From: Mastigocoleus sp. MO_188.B34 | GTDB taxonomy: Bacteria > Cyanobacteriota > Cyanobacteriia > Cyanobacteriales > Nostocaceae | Assembly: GCF_030065675.1 (NCBI RefSeq) | Contig: NZ_JASJDK010000034.1 | Location: 1 to 50,763 of the forward strand | Length of the DNA stretch: 50,763 bases | Direction of reading: 5' to 3' | Shown: positions 17,687 through 25,716 of the stretch, piece after piece | Layout: every line of letters begins with the position of its first letter | Position numbering within the stretch: the first letter of the stretch is position 1 | Notes under the pieces: model-generated | What the model was told of the DNA's origin: nothing | Database searches by the model: none | Seen by the model: the letters and a program-made list of their open reading frames with translations, nothing else | Program-made: the position numbers and the translations under genes

Positions 17687-17689
17687 CTA
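17672..17689. promoter_or_regulatory. candidate MarR operator 2
   Basis: TAGTT (17672-17676), eight bases, AACTA (17685-17689). The shared pattern with operator 1 is TAGTTTGA then six variable bases, then AACTA. The centres of the two sites are 43 bases apart. Confidence 0.6.
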
Positions 17690-17694
17690 TCTAT

Positions 17695-18156
17695 CTAAAA
17701 ACTTTTTTCGCTCTCAAAAGCGTTGCGCAATCTCGCCAGTAGAACTCGCAAAAGTTCCAATTCAGAGGGGTCGAGGCGCTCGAAGCATTCTTTGAGGTAA
17801 GCAATATGAACAGGAAATACGCGATCGAACATTTTCTCGCCTTCGAGGGTAAGTACGATTAGAAAGCTGCGGCGATCGCTTTCAACGACTTGGCGATAAA
17901 CTAAGTTTTTGCGTTCTAGTCGGTCGATGACACCGGTCAGGGTACCTTTGGTAACTAAGGTTTTTTCGGCAAGTTCGGTCATAGTCATACCCTGTGTATT
18001 ACCCAAGGTGGCGATGACGTCAAATTGACAGGTAGTCAAACCGAGTTTGCGAATGTGGGCGTCTGCATAAGAAGCAAATGCTTGATATGTGGCCGCCAAT
18101 TCACGCATTGTGGGAATGAAAGATGCTTTAGGTGGTTTATTTTGCTCGCTTACCAT
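17695..18156 (-). CDS. MarR family transcriptional regulator
   Basis: A 153-residue winged helix-turn-helix protein of normal MarR length. Helices of the dimer interface are at both ends; the DNA-binding core is 'MTMTELAEKTLVTKGTLTGVIDRLERKNLVYR' (about residues 57-88), followed by the wing 'QVVESDRRSFLIVLTLEGEKMFDRV'. Cys43 in 'LTTCQFDVIATL' is a possible redox-sensing residue, by analogy with one-cysteine MarR proteins; this is inference. The gene is upstream of the SnoaL-like and hydroquinone reductase genes on the same strand, and matching inverted repeats sit directly after it. A different palindrome lies 30 bases before its start. It probably represses the downstream unit and itself. 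Confidence 0.92.
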   Translation of the reverse strand: MVSEQNKPPKASFIPTMRELAATYQAFASYADAHIRKLGLTTCQFDVIATLGNTQGMTMTELAEKTLVTKGTLTGVIDRLERKNLVYRQVVESDRRSFLIVLTLEGEKMFDRVFPVHIAYLKECFERLDPSELELLRVLLARLRNAFESEKSF

Positions 18157-18185
18157 TAAAGTTGTGGCGATGAATTCATATTAAG

Positions 18186-18198
18186 TTAGATAATCTAA
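18186..18198. promoter_or_regulatory. palindrome upstream of the marR-type gene
   Basis: TTAGAT-A-ATCTAA is a perfect 13-base palindrome 30 bases before the regulator's start. The sequence TAATCTAAGT within it recurs at 17579-17588. It may be an autoregulatory site, though its sequence differs from operators 1 and 2. Confidence 0.4.
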
Positions 18199-18286
18199 GT
18201 ATAAACAATATTTGATTTCAATCCCTTAAATTTTTATCTTGCAACCGAATGCGATAACACGCCATAAAAATAAAGGGACTTCCAAC

Positions 18287-18514
18287 CTATTCTACAACTT
18301 CAGGAGCTCCCTTAGAAGCAAGATAAACCTTTACACCTGGGAGGAATTGAGAATTGTCCCCTTTGACAATAAAATCAACTAATTCATTTTGAACTGTGTA
18401 TTTCTCCAAACCAATAGCACACGGAACTTCTGGAACAGCAACAGTAACTCCTATCCCACTTAGGGCGATCGCAGTTCCAATAATAAAGCTCCATTTAGTA
18501 TAGTTAAACGGCAT
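18287..18514 (-). CDS. small hypothetical protein, 75 aa, with N-terminal membrane helix
   Basis: A 75-residue product beginning 'MPFNYTKWSFIIGTAIALSGIGVTVAVPEVP', a signal-anchor or signal peptide, followed by a short extracytoplasmic part with one cysteine ('CAIGLEKYTVQNELVDFIVKG') and ending 'KVYLASKGAPEVVE'. No known family is recognised. The gene lies alone between the MarR regulator (same strand, 130 bp away) and ilvD (divergent). The ribosome binding site is weak. It is supported by the clear signal-like N-terminus and lack of a competing frame. Confidence 0.5.
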   Translation of the reverse strand: MPFNYTKWSFIIGTAIALSGIGVTVAVPEVPCAIGLEKYTVQNELVDFIVKGDNSQFLPGVKVYLASKGAPEVVE

Positions 18515-18706
18515 AGTGACACTTCATTATAATTTCTTCGTATATTATTACTAACTTTCAGCGCTAAACTATCAACTATCAAGCAATGCTTCTGAAAATT
18601 AAATTTGTACTAACAACCATCAACCGATCGCAGAATAACTGACAACTGTCAACCAACTTTCTGATACTCTGAGTATTCAGAGAGGAGAAGCCCTAGAGGA
18701 ATCTAA

Positions 18707-20392
18707 ATGTCAGAAAATTTGAGAAGTCGAGCAATTACACAAGGTTCAGAAAGAACACCAAATCGCGCCATGCTCCGCGCAACTGGTTTTGGTGATGGAG
18801 ATTTTACTAAACCCATCGTGGGAATTTCCAATAGTTTTAGTACGATTACCCCTTGCAATATGGGGATAAACCAGTTAGCTCAAAGAGCAGAAACTGGGAT
18901 TCGGGAAGCTGGGGGAATGCCCCAAATGTTCGGTACCATTACCGTAAGCGATGGTATTTCCATGGGTACTGAGGGTATGAAATATTCCTTAGTATCGCGG
19001 GAAGTTATTGCTGACTCCATTGAAACAGCTTGTACTGCTCAAAGCATGGATGGTGTTATAGCTATCGGTGGTTGCGATAAAAATATGCCTGGTGCAATGA
19101 TTGCCATTGCAAGGATGAATATTCCGGCTGTGTTTGTTTATGGTGGGACGATTAAACCGGGACATCACGACGGACGCGACTTAACTGTTGTCAGTGCTTT
19201 TGAGGCTGTTGGTGCTTACAAAGCTGATAAAATTGACGATAAAGAATTATTAGAAATCGAACGTAAGGCTTGTCCTGGGGCTGGTTCCTGTGGTGGAATG
19301 TTCACTGCAAATACCATGTCTTCTGCTTTTGAAGCCTTGGGAATGAGTTTACCCTATTCTTCGACAATGGCTGCAGAAGATGCAGAAAAAGCTGACAGCA
19401 CGGAAAAATCAGCATTTTTCTTAGTAGAAGCCATCCGCAAACAAATTTTACCCCGCCAAATCATTACTCGTAAATCTATAGAAAATGCTATTTCGGTAAT
19501 TATGGCGATTGGTGGTTCTACCAATGCAGTCTTACACTTTTTAGCGATCGCTCGCGCTGCTGGTGTGGAACTTACCCTAGATGATTTTGAAACTATTCGT
19601 ACCCGGGTTCCGGTTTTATGTGACTTAAAACCCAGTGGGAGATATGTGGCTACGGATCTACACAAAGCTGGTGGAATTCCCCAGGTAATGAAAATATTGC
19701 TGGAACATGACCTATTACATGGGGACTGTTTAACTATTACCGGTCAAACTGTGGCTGAAGTTTTAGCAGACGTACCTGCAGAACCATCAAGTAATCAAGA
19801 TGTAATTCGTCCTTGGGATAATCCCATGTATAAGCAAGGACACCTCGCCATTTTGAAAGGTAATTTAGCACAAGAAGGTGGCGTTGCCAAAATTACTGGG
19901 GTGAAAAATCCCAAAATTACTGGTCCTGCGCGGGTATTTGAATCGGAAGAAGATTGTTTAGATGCAATTTTAGCCGGCAAAATTAAAGCTGGTGATGTAG
20001 TTGTTGTCCGTTATGAAGGACCAAAAGGTGGTCCGGGAATGCGGGAAATGTTAGCCCCAACTTCGGCGATTATTGGTGCTGGTTTGGGTGACTCTGTTGG
20101 ATTAATTACTGATGGACGTTTTTCTGGTGGTACCTATGGTTTGGTGGTCGGTCACGTTGCTCCAGAAGCAGCAGTTGGCGGTACTATCGCCCTTGTAGAA
20201 GAAGGTGATTCCATTACAATTGATGCTACAGCACGTTTGTTGCAATTAAATATATCCGATGAAGAATTAGAACGTCGTCGGGCAAATTGGAAGTCGCGAT
20301 CGCCACGTTACAATACAGGAGTATTAGCAAAATATGCCAAATTAGTATCTTCTAGTAGCTTGGGAGCTGTAACCGATTTGGATCTGTTTTAA
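18707..20392 (+). CDS. ilvD: dihydroxy-acid dehydratase
   Basis: A 561-residue IlvD/Edd family enzyme that dehydrates 2,3-dihydroxy-isovalerate and -methylvalerate in valine, isoleucine and leucine synthesis. Three cysteines positioned to hold the Fe-S cluster are present: Cys50 in '[10 protein letters not shown]', Cys123 in 'GGCDKNMPG' and Cys195 in '[16 protein letters not shown]'. That spacing fits the [2Fe-2S] plant/cyanobacterial type. The C-terminal swivelling domain ('[20 protein letters not shown]', '[21 protein letters not shown]') is complete. GAGAGGAGAAG and AGAGGAA stretches precede the ATG. It is 33-90 bp upstream of the ADC-like gene on the same strand, but a palindrome lies between them and the metabolic link is not obvious. 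Confidence 0.97.
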   Translation: MSENLRSRAITQGSERTPNRAMLRATGFGDGDFTKPIVGISNSFSTITPCNMGINQLAQRAETGIREAGGMPQMFGTITVSDGISMGTEGMKYSLVSREVIADSIETACTAQSMDGVIAIGGCDKNMPGAMIAIARMNIPAVFVYGGTIKPGHHDGRDLTVVSAFEAVGAYKADKIDDKELLEIERKACPGAGSCGGMFTANTMSSAFEALGMSLPYSSTMAAEDAEKADSTEKSAFFLVEAIRKQILPRQIITRKSIENAISVIMAIGGSTNAVLHFLAIARAAGVELTLDDFETIRTRVPVLCDLKPSGRYVATDLHKAGGIPQVMKILLEHDLLHGDCLTITGQTVAEVLADVPAEPSSNQDVIRPWDNPMYKQGHLAILKGNLAQEGGVAKITGVKNPKITGPARVFESEEDCLDAILAGKIKAGDVVVVRYEGPKGGPGMREMLAPTSAIIGAGLGDSVGLITDGRFSGGTYGLVVGHVAPEAAVGGTIALVEEGDSITIDATARLLQLNISDEELERRRANWKSRSPRYNTGVLAKYAKLVSSSSLGAVTDLDLF

Positions 20393-20458
20393 ATTAAAAT
20401 TTAACTAGTAATCCGCCACAAAATAATGGCAGATTATAAATCAATAATTTCTTGTAGA

Positions 20459-20480
20459 GAGACGCGACATGTCGCGTCTC
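20459..20480. repeat. GAGACG...CGTCTC palindrome, copy 2, at the start of the ADC-like gene
   Basis: A perfect 22-base palindrome (GAGACGCGACA and its complement) ends two bases before the likely start codon at 20483, covering the normal ribosome binding position. Confidence 0.95.
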
Positions 20481-20482
20481 AG

Positions 20483-21178
20483 ATGACTATGACATATCCA
20501 CCCGCTCCTTGGCGACTTCAAGGCTTTGCTATTCAAAGTTTAAATTTAGTCGATAGTAAAGTCGCAAAAGATTTTGTCCCATCGCAATTAGAAATTGTTT
20601 CATTCTTACCAGGAAAAACCTTGGGAGGAATTTATATCTCTTCCTATAAACCAGGTTCGTTAGTGGAATACAACGAATTAATAGTTGTTCCAGGATATGT
20701 CCGGTATCAAGGGAAAACAGGATTTTGGATTTCTCATATTTATGTTGACAATGAAGATTCAGTTGCTGGGGGTAGAGAAATTTGGGGATTACCCAAAGAA
20801 ACGGCTGAATTTAACTGGGAGAAAGAGAGCGTTAGAATCTATCAAGGTCAGGACTCTCAAGGTAACAATGAATTATGCTATCTAGAATATCATCAAGGAT
20901 TATTTAATTTATCTACATGGTGGGAACCAGAAGTCAGTGGTAATTGCTTTAGTAGTTTGGGTTCGGATTTACTATTTTTTACTAGTCAATTTAAATCTAA
21001 AATCGCTTTGCTCAAATCTAATTTAGAAATTCCGACTTCCAGCCCATTTGCACCTTTAAATTTAGGTAAACCTATTTTAACTTTAAATTTACAGGATTTA
21101 GAATTAGTTGCTGGTGTACCGAAAACTATCAAAAATACTGAACCCCAGACACAAATACACAAAACAGAAAATATATAA
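20483..21178 (+). CDS. acetoacetate decarboxylase family protein
   Basis: The start is placed at 20483 (MTMTYPPAPWRLQG, 231 residues); the upstream extension from 20426 would translate the palindrome and looks artificial. The next ATG (20489) is equally possible. Conserved features of the ADC family are 'PPAPWRLQG', 'LGGIYISSYKPGS', 'YNELIVVPGYV', and 'AGGREIWGLPKETAEF'. The last is the region that holds the Schiff-base lysine; in clostridial ADC two adjacent lysines occur there, whereas here one is followed by Glu. Decarboxylase activity is therefore uncertain, and many family members act on other beta-keto or cyclic substrates. It is the first gene of a cluster with a P450 (63 bp gap) and a membrane methyltransferase. 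Confidence 0.8.
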   Translation: MTMTYPPAPWRLQGFAIQSLNLVDSKVAKDFVPSQLEIVSFLPGKTLGGIYISSYKPGSLVEYNELIVVPGYVRYQGKTGFWISHIYVDNEDSVAGGREIWGLPKETAEFNWEKESVRIYQGQDSQGNNELCYLEYHQGLFNLSTWWEPEVSGNCFSSLGSDLLFFTSQFKSKIALLKSNLEIPTSSPFAPLNLGKPILTLNLQDLELVAGVPKTIKNTEPQTQIHKTENI

Positions 21179-21241
21179 AAATATAAATATATAATTGTTA
21201 ATTTTTAAACCTGATAGTCGAGATTGGTGGAGTAAAATTTT

Positions 21242-22654
21242 ATGTCTCAGGATACTAACGAAGTATTAATTTTAGAAGAAGGACAAACCCCACCACCAGG
21301 AACAAAAAGTCCCCCAAGAAAGCCCCAGTGGTACGACACTTTTACCTATATTAATAACCCAGATAAATTTTGCCGTCATAACCTAGAAAAGTATGGACCA
21401 ATTTTTTGTACGGGTGTTTTTGGTGGTACAACTATTCTCGTTGGTTCTGCAAAAGCAATTCAAATGGTATTTAATGGTGACTTAAAGTATACCGAGATTG
21501 CTTTACCCAGCACCACTATGGATATGTTTGGCGAGTATAGTTTGTTTCAACGACCTGATTTACATCGCCAACGTAAAAGTGCTTTAAGACCTGGTTTAAC
21601 TGGTCGCTTATTAGAAGGTTATGTTTCGCATATCAATAACGTAGTTAGAAATGGTTTAACACAATGGGATATTTCTCAAAGTATTGGGATTTATCCAGCA
21701 GTAGAAAAAATCTGCTTTAATGTTCTGACTCCTTTGTTGTTGGGAGTCAAATTAGATGATACCGATCCAAAAAGTTTTGCAGGTTTACCTATATCTAGTC
21801 AGATAGAACTAAAAGCTTTATATAAGACTTATTTTGATGGTTTCTATGGCTTATTGAAATGGGAATCACCCTTAACTGCTTATGGTAGAGGCATTAAAGC
21901 ACGGAGACAACTGCTAGAGTTTATGCGTGCAGTTATGAAGCAAAGACGAGAAAAAGCTATCGATCCAACAAGTGACTTTTTAGGGATGATGCTTGCAGAA
22001 CAGCAGGAGAATCCCGATGGTGTCTTTAGCGATACTTTAGTTGAAAACCAATGTCTGCTACAGTTATGGGCTTCCCATTACGAAATTTCAGGTTTAGTAT
22101 CATCCCTGATTTATCAGTTAGGACAATACCCCCAGGTACTCAAAAAGCTACGGGAAGAACAAGCTCAATTAAACGATAAACAAAGTAATTCCCATAGCTT
22201 TTCGCCAGAACAAATCAAGCAGATGGTATTTTTGGAAGCAACTATCAAGGAAACTCTGCGAACTTTACCACCTAGTTCCACTGCAAACCGTCGTCTTACG
22301 AAGTCGGTAGTTTTAGATGGAGTACTGTACCCTCAAAATTCTACTATCATTGCCGAACCGCGAATAGCACACATCATGCAGAAACATTTTAGTAATCCAG
22401 AAAAATTTGAGCCAGAATGTTTTTTCGCACCAAAGAATGAAGGTAAAATGTACGAATTTATTCCTTTTGGTGGTGGCGTACATGCTTGCTTAGGCGCACA
22501 AATGGCAATGGTAATAACAAAAATTTTTGCTTCACATCTCATAAATTTATTTAACTGGCGATCGCCTGGAGAAGCCTCATTTGTACAGTTTCCCTTAAAG
22601 AAACTCAAAGATAATTACCAAATTAACCTGCAAAATTATTCGAGTTCTACTTAA
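21242..22654 (+). CDS. cytochrome P450 with an atypical I-helix
   Basis: A 470-residue P450, soluble by appearance, resembling the cyanobacterial CYP120/CYP26-like group. The haem loop 'FGGGVHACLG' fits FxxGxxxCxG with Cys416 as haem ligand. The K-helix ExxR is 'ETLR' (337-340), and 'ANRRLTKSVVLDGVLYPQNS' follows as in this group. The I-helix reads 'WASHYEISG' (276-284), where relatives have 'FAGHETLTS'. The conserved acid-threonine pair that protonates bound oxygen is replaced, so catalysis may be unusual. Substrate unknown; relatives hydroxylate retinoids or terpenoid-like compounds. GGTGGAG lies about 10 bases before the ATG. Neighbours on both sides are on the same strand with gaps of 63 and 66 bp, indicating an operon. 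Confidence 0.9.
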   Translation: MSQDTNEVLILEEGQTPPPGTKSPPRKPQWYDTFTYINNPDKFCRHNLEKYGPIFCTGVFGGTTILVGSAKAIQMVFNGDLKYTEIALPSTTMDMFGEYSLFQRPDLHRQRKSALRPGLTGRLLEGYVSHINNVVRNGLTQWDISQSIGIYPAVEKICFNVLTPLLLGVKLDDTDPKSFAGLPISSQIELKALYKTYFDGFYGLLKWESPLTAYGRGIKARRQLLEFMRAVMKQRREKAIDPTSDFLGMMLAEQQENPDGVFSDTLVENQCLLQLWASHYEISGLVSSLIYQLGQYPQVLKKLREEQAQLNDKQSNSHSFSPEQIKQMVFLEATIKETLRTLPPSSTANRRLTKSVVLDGVLYPQNSTIIAEPRIAHIMQKHFSNPEKFEPECFFAPKNEGKMYEFIPFGGGVHACLGAQMAMVITKIFASHLINLFNWRSPGEASFVQFPLKKLKDNYQINLQNYSSST

Positions 22655-22720
22655 ACTTTTGTTTTCAAACAATATTTTCAATCTTAAAAAAATCGTTTAT
22701 TTCTAGGTGTTAGGTAAACA

Positions 22721-23398
22721 ATGAAAGCAAAACATATCATAAACTTCCATAAAGGAACGAGTTTTCTGTTTATTTTAGGACTAATGGTGATATATCAAAA
22801 CTTTACCATTGGACCTTGGATTTATTTAGCTTTGCACGGTACTTATGGGATAATGTGGCTTCTTAAAGACCGTATATTTCCCGATAAACAATGGGAATTA
22901 GAAATTTCAATTCCTCAGGGGTTCGGGATATTAATTCTCATCAGTTTATATTGGGTCGCTCCATTTATTTTGGTTAGCAGTGGTTCGGAGCCTTCAACAC
23001 CGTTAATTGCGGCTGCTGTCTGTGTTAACTTATTAGGGGTATTGTTGCATTTTGGTAGCGATGCACAGAAACACTACACCCTAAAATATAAATCGGGACT
23101 AATTACAGAAGGATTTTTTGCTCGCTGTCGCAATCCCAACTATTTAGGAGAAATCCTTACTTATACTAGCTTTGCGATGTTGGTTCAAAGTTGGATTCCT
23201 TTTGGTATTTTGGGCTTTTTCGCATCAATAGTATTTATTCCCAATATGCTTAAAAAAGATAAATCACTTTCCCGCTATCCAGAATTTGAGGAATATAAAG
23301 CTAATTCGGGATTAATTTTACCTAAATTATTTGGATTTGGAACTGGTACTTCAACTCAAATCTCAACAACAGCAAATATATCTCAAGAAAATCGTTAA
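22721..23398 (+). CDS. ICMT/DUF1295-type integral membrane methyltransferase or reductase
   Basis: A 225-residue membrane protein with about five hydrophobic segments. The C-terminal signature 'GFFARCRNPNYLGEILTYTSFAML' (Arg135-Glu144 core) and 'IFIPNMLKKDKSL...YPEFEEYK' place it in the superfamily of isoprenylcysteine carboxyl methyltransferases, phospholipid methyltransferases and steroid 5-alpha-reductase-like DUF1295 proteins. These act on lipophilic substrates within the membrane using S-adenosylmethionine or NADPH. Which reaction applies here cannot be told. Its place as third gene in the ADC-like/P450 cluster suggests a final tailoring step on a hydrophobic product. Confidence 0.8.
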   Translation: MKAKHIINFHKGTSFLFILGLMVIYQNFTIGPWIYLALHGTYGIMWLLKDRIFPDKQWELEISIPQGFGILILISLYWVAPFILVSSGSEPSTPLIAAAVCVNLLGVLLHFGSDAQKHYTLKYKSGLITEGFFARCRNPNYLGEILTYTSFAMLVQSWIPFGILGFFASIVFIPNMLKKDKSLSRYPEFEEYKANSGLILPKLFGFGTGTSTQISTTANISQENR

Positions 23399-23604
23399 TT
23401 TAATTATTTTGTAAAAGCAAGACTTAATCAGCTTTACAACAGTTTAAAAGAGGTCTATCTGCTAAGTTTTCAAGTTCTTAGGACTGGAGCAAAGTAGCCC
23501 ATTTTTCTAATAGTAATATACTGAAAAAAACCTAAGTCTTATAGGTGCTAGAAAATAAAGTTATCACCAAAAATTAATGCATTTTATCAGTGAGAGAAAG
23601 TAAT

Positions 23605-24423
23605 ATGCCAGTAGTTCTGATCAAAGGTATTTTCAAACCTGCTGCTGGTATACCTGACGGTGATACGATTCGATTTGCTCCATTCGATCCATCTCTTCTA
23701 CTAAGGTTAGAAATAAAAAGTAAAAATCCCCGTATAAACTCAAATAATGGCACAATTTCCCTACGCTACGAAGGAATTGATGCTTTAGAAAAAGATGCTG
23801 TTGAATCCTTTGCTTCTCAAGCTACCACAACTAACCTAAAGTTATTAGGTTTAAAAGGAGTAAATGATGAAACTGAAGGTTATATACTTGCTAGCCACAT
23901 TGGAACTAATGGTAGACCAATTTCCTTTGTATTTTCTGGGACAACAGATGAGAAGGATGGTTCCAGAATATTCCTCGATCCAGAAAGAATGAAGGATAGT
24001 GTCAACTACAAACTATTGAAAATTGGCTTAGTGTATCCATTATTTTATGATAATCTTTTTCCCGAATTGAGAGAGACATTGGCTTCGACAACAGCTTCAG
24101 TACGAGAGTCGGGGTTAGGAATTTGGCCTAAAGACAGAACAAAAAAAGGTGCAACCTGGAGAGGTGCTCGTTCTTTGGCAAAACTTCCACCAATATTTCC
24201 TAAATTGTGGCGCAGATTAGAAAACTATACCCAAGTTCGTGATTTTAAACATCGTTGCGCAACCTTAAGGTATTTTCAGGAATATTTACAAACAAAGCAC
24301 GATCGCATTTTTATTGTTTCTGAATCTAGATTTACTAGTTTGGCTCGCATTGTGGCGATCAATCGTAATAAAATTAGTCTTTCCTATTTACCTGAAGATT
24401 TAGTATTTCAGAGGATGCTTTAA
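23605..24423 (+). CDS. staphylococcal nuclease-like (SNase fold) protein
   Basis: The ATG at 23605 is preferred to a GTG at 23590; GAGAGAAAG lies just upstream. The 272-residue protein begins 'MPVVLIKGIFKPAAGIPDGDTIRF', the DGDT entry of thermonuclease-like OB folds. It continues with 'SLRYEGIDALEKDAVESFASQAT', which corresponds to the Arg/Glu active-site strand, then 'EGYILASHIGTNGRPISFVF', and 'LRETLASTTASVRESGLGIWPKD', the typical final helix. A C-terminal extension of about 90 residues ('FPKLWRRLENY...FIVSESRFTSLARIVAINRNKI') is not part of that fold. No signal peptide is visible, unlike secreted nucleases. Catalytic competence is uncertain because the spacing of basic residues differs from the classical enzyme. 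Confidence 0.7.
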   Translation: MPVVLIKGIFKPAAGIPDGDTIRFAPFDPSLLLRLEIKSKNPRINSNNGTISLRYEGIDALEKDAVESFASQATTTNLKLLGLKGVNDETEGYILASHIGTNGRPISFVFSGTTDEKDGSRIFLDPERMKDSVNYKLLKIGLVYPLFYDNLFPELRETLASTTASVRESGLGIWPKDRTKKGATWRGARSLAKLPPIFPKLWRRLENYTQVRDFKHRCATLRYFQEYLQTKHDRIFIVSESRFTSLARIVAINRNKISLSYLPEDLVFQRML

Positions 24424-24724
24424 AAGTAGGGTATATTTGAATGAAGAACTCGACAGTATTCAGTCTTTTTTCGGGAATTCCAATCAATAAAAAATAAATC
24501 TTCAATAATGATAATAATTCTTTTGAAGAGAGGGAATTGATGCACCCTTCCCTCTCCTAGTCTTTTGTAGTAATTTTAGATGACTAAGGGCTGTGTTTAT
24601 TATCCTGCATAAATCTTAGGGCTTATGGCAAGATAAAATTTCTATCTCTAAAAGTTTCTATCTCTAAAAGAGCCGCACCCTTAAAATTTCTAATTACCCA
24701 TTACCCATTACCCATTACCAATCA
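24424..24724. other. intergenic region with CCATTACC repeat
   Basis: About 300 bases between convergent genes. A duplicated 15-base word (TTTCTATCTCTAAAAG, 24639-24670) is followed by four CCCATTA units (24693-24720) running up to the stop codon of the membrane protein gene. No gene is seen. Confidence 0.7.
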
Positions 24725-25402
24725 TCATGCTTTTTTAGGCACAAAAACCACAACAGTTGCAATCAAAGCAGAAAATATTAAATGACTGACAATTAAAGGT
24801 AAATAATGATTGCTACCACTGATTTCATAATGAATCCAAAAGTGTAGTAAATCAAATGGTTCAACAGTGTCTTTTAAGGCTCTGTAGTGATGAGATGCTA
24901 GTCCTAATGGTAATGATATAAATAAAAGAAAAGACCCACCAAATAAATTTGCTAATAACCACCACTTAGCTTTTTTATAACTCTTTCTCAGAATCCACCA
25001 TTGGGCAACTCCTGCGAATGGAATACTAATGGGTAACGTTAATAGTCCATTAACGAAAATTGCTCCTAATATTTTATGACTAACTGGTACGTTATGGATG
25101 TAAAGAACAAATAATAAACCACCAATTGCGCCGCTCAAAGTACTGACGGCTAACCAATTTTTAAAACGAGAATCTTTGAAAGCAAATTTCTGAAAACTAG
25201 CGAGTAAAGCACCGCCAAATGCTGCTCCTAAGACAATTCCAACAAAAGAAGCAAACCAATGAAACGAAAAAGATTTGAGGGGGATAAAAAAGAAGAGTAA
25301 TGCAATTAGAGTACTTGCTACCATACTTATTAATAAAATAATAGTATGACCTATAAGCACCGATAACCAAGACAAAATCAATTTTGTCGATTTTAATAAC
25401 AT
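24725..25402 (-). CDS. multi-pass membrane protein of unknown function
   Basis: A 225-residue very hydrophobic protein with six likely membrane helices: residues about 8-40, 44-70 (with a glycine-rich 'GIVLGAAFGGALLASF' stretch), 82-102, 108-135, 146-170 and 202-222. The cytoplasmic or lumenal loop 'WWILRKSYKKAKWWLLANLFGG' is characteristic-looking and resembles hypothetical membrane proteins of heterocystous cyanobacteria. No catalytic motif is recognised. It lies alone between the nuclease-like gene (convergent) and gcvP (same strand, 314 bp away), flanked on both sides by short tandem repeats. An overlapping frame at 25197-25412 is a shadow. Confidence 0.75.
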   Translation of the reverse strand: MLLKSTKLILSWLSVLIGHTIILLISMVASTLIALLFFFIPLKSFSFHWFASFVGIVLGAAFGGALLASFQKFAFKDSRFKNWLAVSTLSGAIGGLLFVLYIHNVPVSHKILGAIFVNGLLTLPISIPFAGVAQWWILRKSYKKAKWWLLANLFGGSFLLFISLPLGLASHHYRALKDTVEPFDLLHFWIHYEISGSNHYLPLIVSHLIFSALIATVVVFVPKKA

Positions 25403-25716
25403 ATTTTTTCATTCACAACAACAAAACAACACAAACGAAAAATGACCCCATAAAAATGTCAGTAAAAACTGTTGGTTGTTAGTTGAAGAATCCCATTTTA
25501 AGGATTTTAGTTTATTTCAAAATTGGTAATTGGTAACTGGTAATTGGTAATTAGTAATTTCTAATTAGTAATGGGTAATTGTTAATATCGATAATCTAAA
25601 TATCAAATCAACAATTACCCATTAAAAACTATTCGTCCAAAAAACTATCAGTCCGAAGAAAATATAAATCCATGTACTTTATACACAGTTCATACTGTTG
25701 ACCGATATAATATCAC
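25403..25716. other. intergenic region with GGTAATTGGTAAT repeat
   Basis: Between the membrane protein gene and the gcvP stop codon. A GGTAATT/GGTAACT tandem repeat (25526-25580) and a second CAATTACCCATT remnant (25610-25624) in opposite orientation could pair. No gene is seen. Confidence 0.75.
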
